The notes beneath the pieces were generated by a model that saw only the letters and a program-made list of their open reading frames with translations, did no database searches and was not told where the DNA came from. The position numbers and the translations under genes are program-made. A DNA stretch of 64,000 bases from Apostichopus japonicus (Eukaryota > Echinodermata > Holothuroidea > Aspidochirotida > Stichopodidae). The stretch is from the NCBI RefSeq assembly GCF_037975245.1, contig NC_092576.1, positions 4,078,501 through 4,142,500 on the forward strand, given 5' to 3'. How positions within the stretch are numbered: position 1 is the stretch's first letter; the number at the start of each line of letters is the position of its first letter. Below, piece by piece: positions 1 to 13,650 of this stretch.

Positions 1-3000
1 AGGCCTAACGTCAGTTCTGTAGCTGACAACTGTCTTCAAATAGTGTTACTACTTGTTTCCGGCTAAAGCATATTTTGTGTCTGTTTTCAACTGTTTACCT
101 TGTTATTGATGATATTTCGGTTGTATCGTCCAAACTTGCGTGGCAGGTAATATGCTTACATGCACTTGACGAAGTTACTGGAAGTTACTGCTCTGGTACG
201 TACTACTACACTAAGGCTCACACGGAAGTTACATGAATTCACACAATACGGAACATGCACTTCATTGTAGCCGCTTGCGTGTCGAGTAGCTGTCTGCACT
301 GTACATACGTACGTATATCAAGTCAACTTTGCCAAGTTTAAGCCCCCACTGCATTAACTTTGCACGTATAACGATTATCATATTATGCTGAGTTAGGCCT
401 TTGAACTGCAGAGAGCTGTTGATTACAATATACTCAACACTCTTAAAAGAATTGTTGGCATGATTCCATGTTTACCATATTTTTAGTTGACTAAACGTTT
501 CATTATTTTTATGTTTTATAATTTTATTTTACTTAACACTGTTGATATCGAGTTATTAGCACACATAAAGGAATAATAAAGGAATAATGATAACTAATTC
601 ATATGATCAAGTATTATTTGAATAAAAGTTTAAACAAAATTGTTAGCAAAATGCTTAGCCACTAAAGAGCCTGTGTAATAACATATGTAAAAGTAAGTTT
701 AGCTTTTGCTCTTCCACATTCAGTTCAATAACTTTATCAGTCTTGAATTGGGAAAATTTGTATATTTTGTCCACACTCTCACCGTCAAAGTTGTTGACAA
801 AAAACACGTTCTTATGGAATGAAATTCAATTGGATGGTTTCCCATAAAGAAAACTTGTAAGCTGTGAAATCACTGTACAATGGCGAGAACTAATTCATTT
901 GTTAAATGTATTTCAGTGACGTATGTAGGTCGATTATTCCACACAGCCCAAAACCCTTGAAGCAGAGAAACGACAGTCCCAAAGAGATTTTCGAACTCTC
1001 AACTTCGATAATACAGCGCAAACTAGAATATATATTTAGTGTAACGGCCAAAAGGGTTGTGTATATCCAGCAGAGCAAATTCAAACGGCTAAGTTACTGA
1101 AACTTGTCCACACTTGAATTATCCCGTACACATGCCAAGCCCTCCCCCTTCCCCTCCACCCTACTTGATACACATTCTTAGTAACAACAGTAACATGACA
1201 TAAATGTATTGCTCAAGGTCTTTGCGTTGTTTATACGTCATGAGAAGAGCGGGGTGGGGGGGGGGGGGGGTGGGGAGGGCAAGCATTTTTTTTTACATTT
1301 CAGTGATCACGTAGTTTTGTGAGAATCGTTATACGTGCAGAGTCAATGGTGGCAAGAACTCTGAAAAAGTATCAATGTGTGTTGCATGAACCGTCAATGA
1401 AGAGATTTTGGACTTAGTCGAAATTTGTGTACTACTGCTCTTTCAGAGCCAAGCCCAAATCTTATACGTAACCTTGGTCTCAATATCAATTGGATCATTT
1501 ACATCTAATATTCAAGTGGTAAACTAACAATTCAATTCTCTGGAATAAGAGAGGCATACAATCAATAAATCACCCCAAATCATGCTTCCAGTCTTGATTT
1601 AATTTTTCCCTCAGTCCCTTTTTATTCTCACGAAATCTTTAACATCTTATCTTTGAGTCTCGATCCTCCTTATTAATTTGTCGGTACCTTATGCCAGCTT
1701 GATTTAATTATAGGATTTATAAGGTATCGTTTAACCCATTATCCATAAAACAAACTTTTTTACTTATTACTTCAATTTAAGATAAAATGATAACCAATGG
1801 ATGCCAATATACCGGGAAAACATTTCATTATAAAATTAATGAAAAACTTCTCTGGCTGTCGCAACATCTTGGATGAACATTCTTACTTATGGCTTGATTT
1901 TTGTTGCAATGCTTTGACAACGAAGCACATAAATGATGATATCTAGACAACTTATTTGACATTTTGACTGTATAGTTTGATTCATATGACTTATCCCACA
2001 CGTTCAGTGCAACCCTGTCTCGCTATAAACTGCAGAACTTAAATTCGTTTTGCGTAGCGTGTAACATGTTTACATAGTGGTAAACTAGCAAGAGAGAAAA
2101 ATCCTGGTTATTTTCAACACAAAGCTTAAAAGGAGGAACTACCTACCACGCATAGAAGTTCTATTAAAACGGTTGTAGGTGTTAGTTCTAGTCGAGTCGT
2201 CTCTTTGTCCTTTTGTTCTGTGTGATGTATATGGAGGTGTTTGTTATTTGCTCGCATTTGTTGAGTAGAACAATTAACTGATCGACACGGGTTCTGGCAT
2301 CATTATACAGACTCCGTGGTACAATATGTTAAATATCAACGAAATTTGAGCCACGCAATGAACCACTCAGAAACCTTGACGGCTTAAAAATATATTTACC
2401 AAATAAAGTGTACTGATAGTGTACTTTATATGAACTTTTGATTCACCTCTACAGTTCTGGTTTATATTCTTCTGTATCATCAGATTAGCTAAACTGCTTT
2501 GCGGGTATAACAGCTTAAACATCGCTAGAATCTTCCAACATTATTAAGACCGCTGCAACAGTATCATACAGTTACACACATTCTATTTTGCATTGAGCAT
2601 TCTTGGACGATTTTTTTCTCAGAGTTATGCAGGTCTCACGATGTGCCGCATTACCACATACTGTGTAATTAGCAGTACTCGCCTACCATGAAGGTAAATT
2701 TCCTTATACTGATGGAAACATGAACGAAAACAGAAAGACAACTGTGACCATGACAATAGTTGCATCTGATTATCGTTTGCTAAAGAACAATGAAAACGAT
2801 TTACAAAGTATGACATAATTATTCTTAAGTTGCGATACTTAGTAAGAATGCCACGGGTGGGTTGGATTTTAGCATTATTCGCCAACAGCCATCCTTAGTT
2901 TGACATGTTCGGCACTATAGCGGGATCACGGAAATGGTGCTAGATCAAATAACGACACGGATTTGGAGTAGGTTGTGTTAACTGATTATTATTTACATCG

Positions 3001-4200
3001 GTTGAAAATAGGTGTTCCGACTTCTGACCATGAGTACAAGCCGGGTTTACCTACGATAAAACTTTCGGTTTCACCATGACAACCGTCGAGAATGACAGCA
3101 GGTCTGAAATACTACAATATAACATTAACAGCCGTGGAGAGACTCAAGAATCTCACTTAACCACATATAGAGACCCAGACAAAAACATAGTTTTACCAGG
3201 GAGCTGCTAGAGTAGCAGCTCCCTGGTTTTACGCCAAACTACAACTGCCGTGGAGACTAAGTTATGACTCTATGGTAAGCGATGAAGCGATTGTCACGCC
3301 CATTACCTCCAGTACCATATTTTATTAGTGACCCGGTTATCTGACCTCAAACACTATTCAGAACAACCATCGCCTGCACACATAATGCACGCAGCTCAGT
3401 TATTCGTGGTTACTGGACTGTACAGTCGTATGTTGATTCGTTATACATATCCATATAGCAAGCAGGTACAGTATATAAGACAGCCAAAACATACTTTCTG
3501 TGTTATTCAATACATATAATCTTCAGCTACAATACCCGAATATTGAGAAGGTCCATTTAACTAGTTATAACGCCTATGTTTACACGATATTTGTTAGTGA
3601 GTTTGCCAGAGTTCTAGTAAGAAGTTTGTACCGTTCTTTGGTGTTAAAGTTGAAGTTGTGAAGGAAAATAAAGTCATATACAATTGAAAAAGGAGACATT
3701 AGTGTCGAAAAAATGGAGCAAATATATGTTCATTATTTTGTAAAAATATGAATACACGAAAGGACTATATTGAGTTAATTGTTTAGTACTACCCCTTGCA
3801 GATATGAAAATTACCATTATTGTGAACTTTATTTGTGTTAGCATCTTAAGAAAAACGCTACATTGTAATTATTTATTAACACCGTTTAATTGTAGCCTAG
3901 CATCATGCACAACATCGCTACCGAAAGTTCTTATAGTATTTTACTTAGCTAATCTCGAAAGCTTAATATTACATATTTCAGTTTAAACGTTACTTAGTTT
4001 TTCTTTAACAAAAACTGTTTATTAGGCCGGAAGCAAGCATGTGAATGCATGCCATTACATGTACTGCCAATATGATGCGAGAAACGTGTTTATCTTGCTT
4101 TTGCAAAAAAAAACACAAGATCAACACATCTAGTAATTTACTATTCCCAATGACAATTTTTCGACATGTTTCCTTAATATTCAAGTACAACATTAACTTT
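1..4200. other. Region without a supportable gene
   Basis: Both strands hold only short AT-rich open frames with no recognisable domain, signal peptide or paired splice sites. The stretch includes a G-rich run near 1250-1280 and the perfect hairpin listed separately at 3195-3227. I see no RNA gene here. Confidence 0.6.
3195..3227. repeat. Perfect inverted repeat (15-bp arms, 3-bp loop)
   Basis: The arm ACCAGGGAGCTGCTA at 3195-3209 is followed by GAG and then its exact reverse complement at 3213-3227. A GC-rich perfect stem in AT-rich sequence is unlikely by chance. It could be the end of a foldback element or a structured RNA. The flanks do not extend the pairing, which argues against an ordinary long pre-miRNA. 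Confidence 0.85.
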
Positions 4201-4431
4201 CCCAGCAAACACAAAAACGTTTTAAAAACGTTATTAAAACGTTTCGTCTTTTGTTTTGATAACGTTATTTGTGGTGTAATAAATATGTCACGAAAACTTT
4301 TTCAGGCTATTATTTCAAACCAGTTTTTCGTTAAAACATTAATATAACATTAATATCTCATAAAAACGTTATAAAAACATATTTTAGAGGCTCTTTTAAA
4401 AATGTTATAATAATGTTTTGAGTTTGCTGGG
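4201..4431. mobile_element. MITE with CCCAGCAAAC terminal inverted repeats
   Basis: A 231-bp element starts with CCCAGCAAAC and ends with GTTTGCTGGG, its exact reverse complement. The similarity continues inward as AAAACGTT-type words on both sides. The interior is built of repeated AAAACGTT and TTAAAACG words and has no coding capacity. A target-site duplication is not clear. This is the form of a short non-autonomous DNA transposon; the superfamily cannot be assigned from what is visible. Confidence 0.7.
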
Positions 4432-5080
4432 TTATTAGCTATTCAGATTGTCTAATTTTCCTTAAGTTTCCTGTCTGTGATTAGTAACTCCTCGGCACTC
4501 CTTTAAGTGAGTCCGTCATTGTACTCGCACTACAACATAGATACATGTACTCGCAACAAAAATCTTCTCTCTGTTTATGATTGGTATCGTACTCATACTA
4601 AGGGAAGTTTCTACTTAACATGTAGCCAATGTTGTTTTACTATATATAGCACAAATATGGTCTCTGTTTATGACTATACAATAAGTTAACATTACAACAC
4701 ACACATGAGAGCAGGAACATTTAATTTGTTGTGAATGAATAATCGTATAGGCCTATTTAGTGTACGTCGTCAGATTGACTCTACCCTATGTCTTTGCAAA
4801 GATAAATCAGAAAATGCCGTACGCAAACATTTGTCAAAATGAAACAATGAATTGGTATATTATGCATATTAGTATCTGCTAATGACATAACGAAATACTG
4901 TCTGCCAGGCGATCTTATTCTTAAGAAGAATTATATCATACATCAAATGATGGCGTGAATAATCAGTTGATAGTACAGTTCTTGGTGATTATAGTGATTA
5001 ACATCTCGTCATCTTGATTGAGAAATTGCACGTTAATGGAATACGTACCCTTTAGGAAAAAGGAGAGAAAAAGACAAATT
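4432..5080. other. Intergenic, nothing recognised
   Basis: AT-rich sequence between the MITE and the 86-bp array. No gene, RNA or repeat is supported. Confidence 0.5.
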
Positions 5081-5084
5081 AAGT

Positions 5085-6385
5085 TTGAAATCAGAACAAG
5101 AAATGGATAACGTTATACTGATGGATCTGCATGCTACTACCTAACTGTACGGTCTAAGCCAGTCACAGGTTTGAAATCAGAACTAGAAATGTACAACGTT
5201 ACACCGATGGGTCTGAATGATACTACCTAACTGTACGGTCTATATATAAGCCAGTCACAGGTTTGAAATCAGAAAAAGAATAGATAACGTTACACTGATG
5301 GGTCTGAATGCTACTACCTAACTGTACGGTCTAAACCAGTCACATGTGAGAAATCAGAACAAGAAATGGACAACATTATACTGATGGGTCTGAATGCTAC
5401 TACCTAACTGTACGGTCTAAACCAGTCACAGGTTTGAAATCAGAACAACAAATGCACAAAGTTACTGATGGGTCTGAATGCTACCTAACAGTACGGTCAA
5501 AGTCAGTCACAGGTTCGAAATCAGAACAAGAAATAGACAATGTTATACTGATGGGTCTGAATGCTGCTACCTAACTGTACGGTCTAAGTCAGCCACAGGT
5601 TCGAAATCAGAACAAGAAATAGACAACGTTATACTGATGGGTCTGAATGCTACTACCTAACTGTACGGTCAAAACCAGTCACATGTGAGAAATCAGAACA
5701 AGAAATGGACAACATTATACTGATGGGTCTGAATGCTACTACCTAGCTGTACGGTCTAAACCAGTCACAGGTTTGAAATCAGAACAACAAATGCACAAAG
5801 TTACTGATGGGTCTGAATGCTACCTAACTGTACGGTCAAAGTCAGTCACAGGTTCGAAATCAGAACAAGAAATAGACAACGTTATACTGATGGGTCTGAA
5901 TGCTGCTACCTAACTGTACGGTCTAAGTCAGCTTTAGGTTCGAAATCAGAACAAGAAATAGACAACGTTATACTGATGGGTCTGAATGCTACTACCTAAC
6001 TGTACGGTCTAAACCAGTCACAGGTTCGAAATCAGAACAAGAAATAGACAACGTTATACTGATGGGTCTGAATGCTACTACCTAACTGTACGGTCAAAGT
6101 CAGTCACAGGTTCGAAATCAGAACAAGAAATAGACAACGTTATACTGATGGGTCTGAATGCTACTACCTAACTGTACGGTCTAAGTCAGCCACAGGTTCG
6201 AAATCAGAACAAGAAATAGACAACGTTATACTGATGGGTCTGAATGCTACTACCTAACTGTACGGTCTAAACCAGTCACAGGTTCGAAATCAGAACAAGA
6301 AATAGACAACGTTATACTGATGGGTCTGAATGCTACTACCTAACTGTATGGTCTAAACCAGTCACAGGTTCGAATTCAGAATAAT
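5085..6385. repeat. 86-bp tandem array with higher-order structure
   Basis: About 15 copies of a roughly 86-bp unit containing CTACCTAACTGTACGGTCTA, a CAGTCACAGGTT segment and AGAACAAGAAATAGACAACG. Individual copies carry small deletions. A block of several units recurs at a spacing of 339 bp (compare 5478 with 5817), a higher-order repeat. The short open frames inside merely follow the unit, and stop codons recur in each copy, so no protein is proposed. Confidence 0.9.
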
Positions 6386-6389
6386 AATG

Positions 6390-7837
6390 ATGTATCACCT
6401 CCTGAATGCTTTTACAATAGAAACACATATGGACAGGTCATGGTTGGGTATACATAATACATGTATACTTTTAACCTGGGTTAGGTGTTATCGTCAAGAG
6501 AATATTTGTGCAATAACCACTTGTTGCTGTAATTCTCTGTTACTAACGAGGTAGACACGACTATACATAACAAAGGGAATGACTTTGCCTTACCTGTAGA
6601 ACAAATGCAATGTTTAATTCACTTTCGTAGTGACTTCTCGCTGACAAATGTAAAGAATAATCGAAGTACGAGTACCATTTAGCTAACATAATTAAATAAG
6701 TAAGATAAATAGGTAAGATAAGTAAGAGGGTTGAATTCAGAAAATCGTTTGCAGTTGAAAAGGGAACTATCAAGCTTTAATGAGAAAATTTAGTATTCGG
6801 TGATCATCTGTTATGTTTAATCATAATTTCTTCAATAAGTAACGATTTTTTTGAGCTGGAAAAATATCTCTACCGATCACCCTTTAAGAGCTAGGAATGC
6901 TGCGATATGTTAGCAGTCACGGGTAGAAATTTTGTTTCCATTAAATTCCATATGGTTAAATTCGATTAAAATGCTTGTGATATAAAATTACAGACCATAA
7001 CGCTACTGAATATTTTATATAATTATATATATATATATATATATATTTATGTAATGATAAAAAAGACCACCTCAACATTTTCTTAAATGTACGTGTATAG
7101 GTTACACCTCCTTTTTCAGCAGGGCAAAAATAACTTCTGGTTTGAAAATCCCAGAATGGTTTCTCAAAAGTAGGGAATCCTCTCCCATCAAGGGTAGCAT
7201 TTATCGTGTATGTTACAGACAATAAGTCTTCTTCTGCGAACATATTGAAATACGTAAACTGTGTTAGTATTTTTAATCTCCAACTGTAGGGCTTTGCAAC
7301 AGAAGCTATCGCATGTAAATATATAAAACATTAATAAGGCAAATAGTTATTTACTTGTACTGATCTGGCACAGGCAAATTATTTGTAACGCTGGTTAACA
7401 TTTAGTAAGTGTTAACTAAACGTTGTACCGAATAAGTTGATACTAATATGTTTTACGTACGTATATACAGGTAAAGTTCAAATTTAAGCAACGAATCCAA
7501 CCGAGGTGGGTTGGTGAAACAGTGAAGTTGAAACCATCAGACCATGGACCTAGGAATAATATAAATATGTGTTACATTTATAATAGATTACAACCTCAAA
7601 CCTTAAACTAGCATGACGTGATTCTGCAATCATGCAAACCTAATTTAACATTCTGATACTCTGTGCAATACATAACGGAAATAGAAGATTTAATTAACTT
7701 TACTACCCTTAACTCTATCACTTTAATGATGACTTTAGACACTAAATACAATTCAGGTTTTACCATATTTTAAAGCTGGCGATTTTGCTAAGCCGAAGAG
7801 ATGTAGAAAATTAATAACACTCACGTTTACAAAAAAA
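6390..7837. other. Intergenic, nothing firmly recognised
   Basis: Unique sequence before the duplicated block. It holds a short (AT)n run near 7025-7046. On the minus strand about 7060-7240 is an open segment preceded by a weak splice-acceptor-like site. Its translation (including FPTFEKPFWDF and SYFCPAEKGG) matches no family I know. Confidence 0.45.
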
Positions 7838-9518
7838 TACACTGACTATACATGGCCTGCATGCTATGAGTATGAAGGCTACGCTAAAACAGGATGAATG
7901 CCAGAGTTGCCGGTTGCCCATTTGAACTTTCTATTGATTCTACTTTTAAGTTTTACTATTTGTCTTTTTTTACTAAAAAATGGTGAAGTTCTTGTACCAA
8001 GAAAAGGAACATTTTTGTACACGAATGTAGATTTAATTGATAGCACCATTTTGCATCTTAGCCCCGTCGACAACAACCCTCCACTTATACCCCTCCCCCT
8101 ATACTCCTCATCCAGAACGACAATCCACCGCTATGTGCCTGCAAATTTGACTGTGCCACCTCCTCCCCCTCCACACACAAAAAAACTGATTACTCCCCTG
8201 ATGAACCGCGATAGTTCCTTATTAAGTGCGTTAAACAGTATTATGACCCGCTCTGTTTATACTGTTACAAATAATATATATAGTTAGATAAATATGATTG
8301 TAATTACGGTACCCAATATGTCATACAAGAGTACTCCGCACAACATTAAAGTAGTTGTAATTAGGCTTCCACTGGCAATAAGAGTAGTTGTCCAATTCAT
8401 TGCGTGATAGTAATTCTCAAACCTGCCAAGAAAGGTAAACTTCAGTTTCTCGTCATTATGCGGATCCTCAGTTTGTGTGTAATAAGGGAATCATTCCTCG
8501 TTCATTACCAACGATTGGAACAAGATTCTAAGAGTATAAATGCCTGAGAATATGTTTTACTAATTCGTGGCACTATACTTCTGGCATCATCATTTATTCT
8601 GCTTGTCATGATATGGATTTGTCCAATAACATTCACATTTCGTTACTGTTTGATTATCGTTTCTCTCATTTCAATGTACATACAATGACGTAATCCGTAA
8701 ACTAACCTTTTTTATTTGAAATTTCTTTTTGGGTAACATGTATATCACTCACTGAATTCACATACTTCATTCAATCAAGAAGATAAATGAAGTCAAGATG
8801 AATGAACATTTTGCTCAGAGTTCAAACAAGCTAACAATGACTACGCTTCATAAAGAAATATCCATGTGACCATCCAGTTTGCAATTTTTCACTGTAAATG
8901 TACTTCGACAAGATGGTGGCGCCCTTTCTATTAAATAAAGCTCTGATTGAAGAACAAACAAAGCTTTACTTCCAAAGATAGCATGCGACTATTAAAATAC
9001 CCATTGACTTACACACTAAATCACAACGGTGATGTGGTCTCTAAGTCCAAATAGAGGTGTCACTAGCTAAACGCCACCAATCACTGGAGAGCTGTCAAGT
9101 TGTTAATTCATGGCATTATCAATTTTCCGTATCATTACAATTCCTTAATTTGCCAGTTTTTGTCACTTGTGAACAAATCTCTTTCCTCAGCAATACACAA
9201 TTTCGTACGATGCTCCTGGAAGGCCTGAAGGGGGTCTAACATTGTCCCAGGTTACGCAAGATTCGCACCACATGTGCTTTTATCCATGCTCTTCAACATG
9301 CAAGCCACAAACAAATTAAAAAATTATGATTGATATCACATCAAAAAGATGTTCTCCGACTTCTTTTTTGCCCTTTTCCTGAAGGAGAACAATCGGGCGG
9401 GTATATGTATACTCTAACGAGAGTATGTCACTCAATGAAGACAGAACAGCGGCTGAAACCCAACATACACCCATCAATGACATTGCAGTTGATTATTTTT
9501 ATTATTATTAATCCAATT

Positions 9519-10105
9519 TTGACATGTATTGTGAATTTGAATTGCCTTGATATTTCTGGCGAAACCTATGATTAGGCCGACTCTAGGAATAAGTTATCTA
9601 CCGGTGCTGTGGCCGAGTGCATAAAGGCGTTGGCATTTGAAGCAATGAGGCTTAGCAATCAGGAGGTTCCGGGTTTGATACCCGGCCGAGTCATAATTAG
9701 GTGGGTTTTTTTCCATCTGAAATGACATTCTATTTGAAAAGATTCCGAATTTGAGTTAAAATGTTGAATTGGAAGCCACCCGACGTGTAAGTTGTAATCC
9801 ATAAGTCACTGCGGGTTTCTCCCACATTTGTGGTCGCTTAAGCGTCGTAAAAATAATTGCTGATTATGTCATGTACTGTGAACTTGAATTGTGTTAATAC
9901 GTCTAGCGAGCCCTATTATTAGGCCAACTCTGGGAATTAGTTATCATTGTCATGTACTGTGAACTTGAATTGTGTTAATATTTCTAGCTAGTCCCATTAT
10001 TAGGTAAACTCTGGAAATTAGTCATAAATGTCATATACTATGGACTTGAATTGGCTTAATATTTCTATGGAGTCCCATTATTAGGTATAGACTCTGGGAA
10101 ATATG
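9519..10105 (+). repeat. Roughly 80-bp tandem repeat interrupted by a SINE
   Basis: Four copies of a unit containing TGTACTGTGAACTTGAATTG followed by ATTATTAGGC start near 9519, 9867, 9949 and 10028. The gap between the first and second copies is filled by the tRNA-derived element at 9603-9850. The array is absent from the equivalent spacers before genes C and D. Confidence 0.75.
9603..9850 (+). mobile_element. tRNA-derived SINE (Leu/Ser-like head)
   Basis: The head has an A-box-like TGGCCGAGTGC, then AAGGCGTTGG, an extended variable arm and a B-box-like GGTTCCGGGTTTGATACC. This is the layout of a type II tRNA (Leu or Ser). A non-tRNA body follows with GGGTTTCTCCCACATTTGTG. The head is too degenerate for a working tRNA, and it interrupts an older tandem repeat, so a SINE or tRNA retropseudogene is the best reading. 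Confidence 0.7.
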
Positions 10106-10305
10106 GGTAGGTAAAGTAAATCAGTATTGTGAACGGATCATGGGCCCAGAGGAACTAATAATATGGGCTATAACCTGTGGTTGATGTTTTTATTTTATTG
10201 TGAATACGGTTTAATTCAGATTCAGATCTGAGAGTGCAAGCATTTGACCTTCTACCTGGTGTTAGAAATTAATAATTATTATTTGTTTTTATATGTTTTT
10301 TTTTG

Positions 10306-10537
10306 TTGTATTTTTGATCCTCCTGCAAGCAGGAACTCGCGAAGAAGCCATCATTGGCTAATGAAAGCCGCAAGCTGACCGAAGTCAGTCTCTTAGATTC
10401 TTACTTAACGTCCATGGTTATGAATTGTCAATTGTCAACAACTCTGTAACTAGACGACATACATTCATCTTGGAGTGACTCGAACTCGGGACCTTGTGAT
10501 TGAAAGGCACCGGCGTTAACCACTGAGCTAACGCTCC
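10306..10537 (-). mobile_element. tRNA-derived SINE, minus strand
   Basis: Read on the minus strand it begins GGAGCGTTAGCTCAGTGG (A box) and has GGTCCCGAGTTCGAGTC (B box) in the first 70 nt. A body follows ending in GCAGGAGGATC and an A-rich tail. The equivalent sites before genes C (about 24000) and D (about 36380) lack it and read straight through, so it inserted after the spacers duplicated. Acceptor-stem mismatches argue against a functional tRNA. Confidence 0.8.
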
Positions 10538-12427
10538 TTATCTCAGTCGTTTGATAATTTCAAATATCAGCTTACATTGGTTTTGTAGTGCTCACTTCAA
10601 GACTGCTCATTTATGTTATGTTATTATTGGTAAAATCATATCATTATTATTAATTTCATTCCTGCTTGTCCAGGACGTTACTGGAAATATTAATGTACTA
10701 CAATCATGAAATGTAACCTTCTATGCAATAATGGCTATGTGCTCTACATTTGTATAACCTATCTCCTTACGTTCAATTTTTAAAGGGATATTGGGGTGTC
10801 GCTGAACAACATTTCTCAACAAAAATAAACTGGCAGAATTTGAATATATAAATGTTAAGGCATGTTTGTACACTAACGGGATCTGACAACAACAAAATGA
10901 ATAATATTATCATAACTGCGATTCAACGGAAAACCTTTTTGTCTAATTTTTCTAATAACATTTATTGACACTGATTCGCATGGTAAATAATATAAGAAAA
11001 CAACTGTACAATGCTGTCATTGTACCTCGGTCCAATTTGTGATTTGTTTATATCTAATTGTCAACCATCACCAATCAATCAATACACCAATCAATCAATC
11101 GATCATTTAACCGAAATGAGCAAGATACTAATCTGACCTTTCGCCTGCTTTCTTGAGGTGTTTTGAAGGTCTTCGAAGTAAGGAAACCCTTACAGAGAAG
11201 AGCTTGAAAAAAGAGCTGGCTTGCGGTTCGTCACTGCAATATTCGTCAAGCCGATTCCCTAGTAATATACAATACCGTCAATAATTATGGGTAGTAAGTG
11301 AGATGTCAGAATTTCAGGTTTTTGGTTTCGATGATAATGTTAAGCGTTTTTGTCATGATTTTAATTCGTACGGACAATAAATCAGCAATTATTTCCTGTA
11401 TGGCCTACCATTTGTCTGTGTGTGAGTGTGGGACGCCTTGCTTGTAAACACTATTCCTCAAGAAGAGAAACTTGGACAAATCTCATATTTCGTGAGTAGG
11501 AGAACCACATTTATGAAAAGAAATCTATTTTTTTAGGTCAAAGTTACTAGGGGTCACTAGGGGTCAAAATGTGAAAACCTTATAAACACGATATCTCAAG
11601 AAGGGAAGCTTAGACTAATCTCATATTTAGTATGTAGTTGCAACACGTTAAATACAAGAAATCTATTTTTTTTTTTGTGGAGGTCATTTAGAGATATCAG
11701 ACGTCAAATTGTGGAAACTTTGTTTCATAATCTACCGTATCTCGAGCCGACCAGCTTATAAGATAACATTTGCGTTAAAAATAGGAGAGATTGTAGGCAA
11801 AGTGATGATAGCTAATGGGCATCCGTAGATAGTGTCAACAAACGAGCAATCCATCGATCAAAGTGCCATTGCATTTACTGTGTAACTATTCGCATCCGTC
11901 GGAGCTCCGTACATACATGTGAACGAAGGCTCATATACTGCTTGTATACGTACACTGGTAGGGTACAAATTGGGTTCATTAACACAAACGCGTGAAAGAA
12001 AATATCAAAATCAAAGTGATCGTGGCATGCTAATTTTAGAAATACCGAATTCACTTTTCTAAAGGAAGTATAAAATATCAAAGATGCGTTGCAGTTGAGT
12101 TAAATTTACCAGCTTACCAGCTTGAACGTGGAGATTAATTACATATGAAAGTAAGAAACACCATTTTCGAAGGTTGAAACCACCTTCATCTTTCCACTTT
12201 CATTTTTCTAAAGGAAGTATAAAATATCAAACATGCGTTGCAGTTGGGTTAAATTACCAGTTTGAACGTGGAGATTAATTACATAGGAAAGTAATAGAAA
12301 CTATTTTCGAAGGTTAAAACTTTAGATTTTCATTATTCTGTGTGATATTAATCCAAAAAATACGACCTTGCAAAAGTTAAACCCACTTTGGTGTCTACAG
12401 TTAATTTGAATACAAACAGATTATCAA

Positions 12428-12640
12428 CTCACCGATCTGTTAAACTCCATAACTTCACCAATAGCAAGATATTCTCCAGATATCTCTGGGAGATAATTAC
12501 CTCTGATACTTACTCCCCAGATATCTCTGTGACCTTGAGCGACCACGAATGTGGGCGAAGCCCGTAAGGGCGAATGGATTTGCAACCTTCACGTCGGGTG
12601 GCATTGGGATGATTTTTGTACGAGTGAGCACATTTTGTGT
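12428..12640 (-). pseudogene. Antisense conserved segment, copy 1 (frame broken)
   Basis: Minus-strand counterpart of the segments at 25398-25622 and 37775-37984. The 3' part reads in frame through GHRDIWGVSIRG and EVMEFNRS up to a perfect GTGAGT donor. The 5' part carries a one-base deletion and a compensating insertion that expose TGA. The family is not recognised. It may be an exon relic duplicated together with the discoidin genes. Confidence 0.4.
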
Positions 12641-13650
12641 ATGTTAATTGCGGCTGCATAAATGTATTGGCTACTTATTTCCACAATATATTAGGTTCAA
12701 GAAAGACACACTACATAAGTAGCCAAATTAATCATATCGAAAGGTATAGCTTAGCGCAAGACTGTATTTAAACTTATAATGCATTTAAACTGATCCATCA
12801 AACAACTAAGGCTCAGTAACCTCCCAGTGTGAACAATTATAACAGTCACAGTTATAACATCAGTGCGGTCTGCCTTCTTTTACGACATTAATAACACTAT
12901 TACTAATTTGCACGTTGATGCCTGTCCATAAATATACATTGACAAAACTCAGAACAATTGGAGCTAGTTTACAATTTTGAAACAATTTCCTGTGACATTG
13001 AAAGCAGCTCAGTCAAATTTGGATACCGTTTTATTCATACAAAAATGTGGTATGAACATGAATAGTTAAGTTTTACTTAATAAAAAGTGTAGTAAAAATT
13101 ACCAAAGTTTGAGTATTAATTTGGTGTTTTAACTGTGTGTACTATAAGACTATAAAAGGTTTCTGGGACGACAAATGTAAAAGTTGAATCGAAGTTCTTA
13201 AAATACTCTACCATGAATCTACATTTGGTGGAAAAATCGAGATGATTGCCATAGTGTTGTGATCAATTACAATGTTATATCGAGTAACACTCTGCTGGAT
13301 TAGCAAATGGTCGAACAAAACAGGTGACTTAGGATAATTTTTTTGTCTCTTTCCATTAGTTGCACCAATAATGTGTAACAAATCATATGTTTGAATGTAC
13401 GGAAAGTTTGAATGCTGATAATTGGATACAACGCTGATTGTTGAAAAAAGTGGTGTTTCTGTTATTATTTTTAAAATACTTTATATATTTGCATGGCTAT
13501 TTCTGAGAGCCTTGTGAAATCAAAAGAATGGTTTTGATATTTTGATGCAATGAACTAATCAGCTTTTACACGCATTTAGTTTGTCATTTTTGTTATGTTC
13601 CAGAAATAATTATTTGTTGTTTTATGTTTTCCATATGTTCAAAATAGAGG

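Noticed and set aside
5085-6385. CRISPR-like array
   Set aside because: The whole 86-bp unit is repeated, with no alternating unique spacers, and the genome is eukaryotic.
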